The notes below the pieces were generated by a model. It searched no databases and was not told the DNA's origin. It saw nothing but the letters and a program-made list of their open reading frames with translations. Shown here piece by piece: positions 8,070-10,852 of a stretch of 10,852 nucleotides of DNA. The stretch spans positions 1 through 10,852 of the forward strand of contig JBELMB010000172.1 in assembly GCA_042088665.1 (NCBI GenBank), in the 5' to 3' direction. Source of the DNA: JBELMB01 sp042088665. GTDB taxonomy: Bacteria; Pseudomonadota; Alphaproteobacteria; Rhodobacterales; Rhodobacteraceae. A program made the position numbers and the translations under genes. Positions within the stretch are counted from its first letter, which is position 1. The number at the start of each line of letters is the position of its first letter.

Positions 8070-8399
8070 GGTTTGGTCAGCTCAGATTGGGAAAACGGCG
8101 CGAGGGTCCAAGGGGCTTTGGAACAGGCGGTGAGCGCCAGAACCTCTCTGCGGACCGTCTTCTTGCTTCTTGGCTTTGCGCAGCGTGCCCCAGGCCCCGA
8201 TGCAGCACAAGCCATGTCAAGACCGCCAGACATACTGCGCCGGGTGACAGCCAAGTGGAGCATCGGCACGAAGGCCATCGGCAAAGACACCGGAGGCCCA
8301 TTGACCGCAGGCATGTGGATATGACTCCCACAGAAGTCACGCGGGACGCTCCGTCAGGGAAATGCAATACAACTGGAAACGTGAAAGAAGGCGCGGCGC
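8070..8399. other. Spacer between the acetyltransferase gene and tRNA-Leu
   Basis: I see no supported gene here. A minus-strand frame of 82 codons (8066-8314) ends in an ATGA overlap with the acetyltransferase start, which would suit an operon. However, its protein has no recognisable motif, and a second overlapping frame carries the only hydrophobic stretch. The region should contain the acetyltransferase promoter; no clear -35/-10 pair was found. Confidence 0.4.
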
Positions 8400-8419
8400 A
8401 ACAGGGGCGATCCCCTGTT
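8400..8419 (-). terminator. Hairpin downstream of tRNA-Leu, probable terminator
   Basis: A perfect 8-bp stem, AACAGGGG/CCCCTGTT, encloses the loop CGAT and begins six bases after the encoded CCA end of the tRNA. The following T-run on the minus strand is poor, so it may act as a weak terminator or as a processing or stability hairpin. Confidence 0.5.
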
Positions 8420-8424
8420 TGCCG

Positions 8425-8510
8425 TGGTACCCAAGGCCGGACTCGAACCGGCACGCCCGTTAGGGCGGGGGATTTTGAATCCCCTGCGTCTACCATTCCG
8501 CCACTTGGGC
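8425..8510 (-). tRNA. tRNA-Leu (anticodon CAA)
   Basis: On the minus strand this 86-base sequence folds as a class II tRNA. The acceptor stem is GCCCAAG/CTTGGGT. The anticodon stem is GGGGA/TCCCC around the loop TTCAAAA, giving anticodon CAA for UUG leucine codons. The long variable arm is CGCCC-TAA-GGGCG-like, and the T-arm is GCCGG-TTCGAGT-CCGGC. Discriminator A and a genome-encoded CCA follow. The first pair is a G-U wobble. The length and long variable arm fit leucine. Its 3' end faces the accessory genes on the left. Confidence 0.95.
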
Positions 8511-8847
8511 ACGGACCCCGTGTTTAGCCGCCCGCCCTTATCTGGACAAGACCCATTTGAAGCGCTCCGCACCAGTTCTGTCCATGCGCCCTTTGCCCGC
8601 CCACGCCCCGTGCCTGCCCCGCATCCGCAAAGCCGCCACACGGCATGCCCTTTCGCCCTAAACTTAGGCAATCCTTCGGGAGTAAACTTCGGCACCTCCC
8701 GGTCGGCACCGGCAACCCATTGTAAATAAATGCACTCTCCAACGATCCCTTCAGACCTGTCTGGCGGAACGCCGCTGCGATCCCTGCGCCCCATTGACGC
8801 TCTGGTCCACACATGCTCAGAGGCGCGCAACAAGTTAGGAGAGCCCC
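8511..8847. other. Divergent spacer between tRNA-Leu and the DedA gene
   Basis: These 337 bases have no convincing gene. They separate the minus-strand tRNA from the plus-strand DedA gene, so they should carry promoters for both. For the tRNA, TTGTCC and TAAACA spaced 17 bases apart on the minus strand just before the mature 5' end are a weak candidate. An AT-rich patch TTGTAAATAAAT near 8721-8732 could belong to the DedA promoter, with a short dyad CCGGT-CGGC-ACCGG at 8699-8712 just upstream. A plus-strand ATG near 8730 opens only a frame running into the DedA gene and is not supported. Confidence 0.4.
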
Positions 8848-9426
8848 ATGCTGCGTCGCCTCTACGACTGGACCATGAGCCAAGCTGAAACCCGGAACGC
8901 GCTTTGGGTTCTGGCTTTCGTGTCGTTCATCGAATCTTCTGTCTTTCCGATCCCGCCAGATGTGCTGATGATCCCGATGATCATTGCCGCCCCCCACCGC
9001 GCCTGGCTGATCGCGCTGGTGGCGACGGTCTCTTCGGTGCTGGGCGGCTTGCTGGGCTATTCCATCGGCTTTTTCTTTTACGAAGGCCTTGGCCAGCCCA
9101 TTCTCGAAGCGCTCGGCAAGGCCGACCGCATGGAAGAGTTCAACGCCACCTTCAACGGCGTCGGGTTCTGGGCGGTGCTGATCGCCGGTGTGACCCCCTT
9201 CCCCTACAAGGTCATCACCATCATGTCCGGCTGGACGGCGATGCCATTGGCGACCTTTCTGATCACCTCTGTCGTCGCGCGATCGCTGCGGTTCTTTGCG
9301 GTGGCGGCGCTTTTGTACTTTTGCGGCGCACCAATTCGTGACTTCATCGAACGCTACCTCGGTCTTGCCTTTACGGCCTTTGTGGCGCTTCTTATCGGCG
9401 GGTTTCTTCTGTTGAGGTACGTATGA
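8848..9426 (+). CDS. DedA/SNARE-associated family membrane protein (YqaA type)
   Basis: The product has 192 residues and is an inner-membrane protein of the DedA superfamily, YqaA branch; DedA proteins are linked to lipid carrier recycling and envelope homeostasis. Visible marks are SFIESSVFPIPPDVL (26-40) with acidic Glu29 and the re-entrant FPIPP element, the Gly-rich helix VLGGLLGYSIGFFFYEG (64-80), and AGVTPFPYKVITIMSG (113-128), the conserved second half motif. Arg145 and Arg148 lie in the next helix. Four or five hydrophobic segments follow the DedA pattern, ending in a C-terminal helix. The start has AGGAGAG four bases upstream. Its stop overlaps the dsbB start (ATGA), so both are probably one operon. 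The exact substrate is unknown. Confidence 0.93.
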   Translation: MLRRLYDWTMSQAETRNALWVLAFVSFIESSVFPIPPDVLMIPMIIAAPHRAWLIALVATVSSVLGGLLGYSIGFFFYEGLGQPILEALGKADRMEEFNATFNGVGFWAVLIAGVTPFPYKVITIMSGWTAMPLATFLITSVVARSLRFFAVAALLYFCGAPIRDFIERYLGLAFTAFVALLIGGFLLLRYV

Positions 9427-9884
9427 ACCGAAAACTGCTGACATTTCTGGCCACGGCCGGTGCCGCCGCCCTGCTGCTGGGCGCGCTCGGTTTCCAGCAC
9501 ATCGGAGAGCTGGCGCCCTGCAAATTGTGCTACTGGCAACGCTACGGCCATGTGGGCGCCATAGCACTTGGCGCTGCAGCGCTGGTTGTGCCCATGGCGC
9601 TGCTGCTCTGGCTTGCGGCACTTGGCGCGGGGTCCAGCGCGGCGGTGGCAGTCTACCACACCGGGGTGGAGCGCAAGTGGTGGGAAGGTCCCTCCTCCTG
9701 CACCGGTGGATCCGTCCAAGGCCTGACAACGGACGAGTTGTTCGAACAGATCATGAGCGCGCCCATCGTGCGCTGTGACGAGATCCCGTGGGAGATGCTC
9801 GGCCTCTCCATGGCCAATCTCAATATCCTGGCGTCTGCTGTGGTCGCTGCAATTTTCGTGATGGCAGCGCGCGCGAGGGCGTGA
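9423..9884 (+). CDS. dsbB: Disulfide bond formation protein DsbB
   Basis: The product has 153 residues. DsbB reoxidises DsbA in the periplasm and passes electrons to quinone in the inner membrane. The family pattern is clear: four transmembrane helices, a first periplasmic loop with the redox pair Cys33-x-x-Cys36 in PCKLCYWQRY, and a second loop with Cys93 (SSCTGG) and Cys118 (RCDEIPW). WQR after the CxxC is the conserved quinone-side segment, and the aromatic-proline PW after the fourth Cys is usual. Length fits the short alphaproteobacterial form. It starts inside the stop of the DedA gene, which implies translational coupling. Confidence 0.95.
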   Translation: MNRKLLTFLATAGAAALLLGALGFQHIGELAPCKLCYWQRYGHVGAIALGAAALVVPMALLLWLAALGAGSSAAVAVYHTGVERKWWEGPSSCTGGSVQGLTTDELFEQIMSAPIVRCDEIPWEMLGLSMANLNILASAVVAAIFVMAARARA

Positions 9885-9908
9885 CAGGCGCGGGCGGCTC
9901 TGGCATCA

Positions 9909-9925
9909 CGAGGGTCTGACCCTCG
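9909..9925 (+). terminator. Hairpin after dsbB
   Basis: A perfect 7-bp inverted repeat, CGAGGGT-CTG-ACCCTCG, lies 24 bases after the dsbB stop and 24 bases before the next start. No T-run follows, so it is not a classical intrinsic terminator. It may be a processing or attenuating hairpin that adjusts expression of the small gene relative to dsbB. Confidence 0.4.
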
Positions 9926-9949
9926 CCAGGGCCCCGCGGAGCGCGTTTC

Positions 9950-10093
9950 ATGACCAACCAGCTTGCCCTCATCCTAGGCGCGATCATCGCGGCGCTGATC
10001 GGCGTGGACCTGTTGCTTTTCGACGGGGCATACCTCTTGTTCCTTGCGAAAAAGCTGTTTTGGCTGATCGACTACATCGCATTCTGGCGCTGA
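9950..10093 (+). CDS. 47-residue single-helix membrane protein
   Basis: A short frame translates to a 47-residue peptide starting MTNQLALILGAIIAALIGVD and ending IDYIAFWR. Residues 4-25 form one strongly hydrophobic segment, and a second amphipathic aromatic part follows at 28-46 with Lys34 and Lys35. A ribosome site GGAG lies eight bases before the ATG. Codon use matches the high-GC neighbours, and the frame fills most of the gap between dsbB and gap. Small membrane peptides of this shape ahead of gap occur in Rhodobacterales to my recollection. Function is unknown; it could be a membrane regulator or part of a larger complex. Confidence 0.75.
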   Translation: MTNQLALILGAIIAALIGVDLLLFDGAYLLFLAKKLFWLIDYIAFWR

Positions 10094-10133
10094 AAAGGTC
10101 GCAGTTTCTGATCCACCTGCGGGGCGTTGGCGG

Positions 10134-10171
10134 TTGACTTTGGCGCGCGCCGATGATTGTTAGCGTTAACA
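10134..10171 (+). promoter_or_regulatory. Putative gap promoter with LacI-type operator
   Basis: TTGACT at 10134-10139 is a good -35 element. About 18 bases on, TGTTAG lies where a -10 would be. It overlaps TGTTAGCGTTAACA (10158-10171), which is a palindrome at 12 of 14 positions with a central CG, the hallmark of LacI-family operators. The overlap would let a bound regulator block RNA polymerase. In Rhodobacter a LacI-family regulator (CceR) controls central carbon genes; its action here is inferred, and the -10 match is weak. Confidence 0.5.
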
Positions 10172-10211
10172 CTTTCGACTTCTGGAACCGTTTGCGAGAG
10201 GGGACTCCGCC

Positions 10212-10852
10212 ATGTCCGTCAAGGTAGCCATCAATGGATTTGGCCGTATCGGCCGCAACGTGCTGCGCGCAATCGTCGAATCAGGACGCACCGATATCGA
10301 GGTGGTCGCGATCAACGATCTGGGCCCGGTGGAAACCAATGCACACCTTCTGCAATACGACAGCGTGCACGGCCGCTTTCCGCAGAAAGTGACCCATACC
10401 GACAGCACCATCGACGCAGGCACCGGCCCGATCGAGGTCACCGCGATCCGCAACCCGGCGGAACTGCCATGGGACGGGGTGGACATCGCGCTGGAATGCA
10501 CCGGGATCTTCACCCCGCGCGACAAGGCGGCGATCCACCTTGAGAACGGCGCAAAGCGGGTTCTGATCTCTGCCCCCGGCAAGGGTGCGGACAAGACCAT
10601 CGTCTACGGCGTGAACGATGCCTCGCTGACCTCCGAGGATCTCGTGGTGTCAAATGCCTCCTGCACCACCAACTGCCTCGCGCCCGTCGCAAAGGTGCTG
10701 AATGACCAGATCGGCATCACCCGCGGTTTCATGACCACGATCCACAGCTACACGGGCGACCAGCCGACGCTGGACACCTTGCACAAGGATCTCTACCGCG
10801 CGCGCGCCGCGGCAATGTCGATGATCCCCACATCCACCGGCGCCGCCAAGGC
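10212..10852 (+). CDS. gap: Glyceraldehyde-3-phosphate dehydrogenase, type I (5' part)
   Basis: The first 213 codons are present and the frame runs off the window edge; the full protein should be about 333 residues. The enzyme oxidises glyceraldehyde 3-phosphate with NAD and phosphate to 1,3-bisphosphoglycerate in glycolysis, or the reverse in gluconeogenesis. The Rossmann motif NGFGRIGR lies at 8-15, and Asp36 (AINDLG) fits NAD preference. The active-site segment is SNASCTTNCLAP with catalytic Cys151. His178 in TTIHSYTGDQ is the catalytic base, and IPTSTGAAK is the conserved substrate-binding run. The start has GAGAGGGG eight bases upstream. It follows the small membrane gene by 118 bases, with its own promoter-like sequence. 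Confidence 0.97.
   Translation, partial: MSVKVAINGFGRIGRNVLRAIVESGRTDIEVVAINDLGPVETNAHLLQYDSVHGRFPQKVTHTDSTIDAGTGPIEVTAIRNPAELPWDGVDIALECTGIFTPRDKAAIHLENGAKRVLISAPGKGADKTIVYGVNDASLTSEDLVVSNASCTTNCLAPVAKVLNDQIGITRGFMTTIHSYTGDQPTLDTLHKDLYRARAAAMSMIPTSTGAAK

Noticed and set aside
8066..8314. 82-codon minus-strand frame ending in an ATGA overlap with the acetyltransferase start
   Set aside because: The overlap is attractive, but no motif, ribosome site or family is recognisable and an alternative frame is equally open. Left as unannotated spacer.
8524..9729. 401-codon minus-strand open frame
   Set aside because: Antisense to the DedA and DsbB genes, both of which show conserved family motifs. 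The frame is Arg/His-rich without domains.
1..10852. CRISPR array, rRNA, integrase or complete insertion sequence
   Set aside because: No regularly spaced repeats, no rRNA-like sequence, and no transposase or integrase motif was seen on either strand.

Overview
The window looks like a chromosomal segment of a marine alphaproteobacterium of the Rhodobacterales (Roseobacter-like). This rests on the GC-rich coding, the alphaproteobacterial form of GapA/GAPDH, the DedA(YqaA)-DsbB pair, and a tiny conserved-looking membrane protein ahead of gap. The assignment comes from familiarity with these families, not from a search.

Left part (about 52-6641, minus strand) is an accessory two-gene operon. 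The first gene (2604-6641) encodes a very large exported protein with an OmpA-like peptidoglycan-binding domain, a laminin-G/concanavalin-like domain and a MACPF (membrane attack complex/perforin) domain. The second gene (52-2607) starts inside the stop codon of the first (ATGA overlap). It encodes an exported 851-residue protein with a Ser/Asp-rich N-terminal tail and a proline-rich repeat tail. Between them it carries kinase-fold signatures (VFK, then DRHxxN, then IDND..FG) like those of FAM20/HipA/PI3K-like atypical kinases. A cell-envelope perforin translationally coupled to a secreted kinase-like protein is the most interesting content of the window; I do not recognise it as a described system.

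Middle part (6642-8847) holds an 840-base gene-poor stretch of lower GC that must carry the promoter of the operon, then a lone GNAT-family acetyltransferase (minus strand), a second gene-poor stretch, a complete tRNA-Leu(CAA) on the minus strand with a hairpin just downstream, and a 337-base spacer.

Right part (8848-10852, plus strand) is housekeeping: a YqaA-type DedA membrane protein overlapping dsbB by ATGA, a 47-residue membrane peptide, then a promoter region with a LacI-type palindrome, and the first 213 codons of glyceraldehyde-3-phosphate dehydrogenase, cut by the window edge. The tRNA gene sits close to the change from housekeeping to accessory genes, with its 3' end facing the accessory side.
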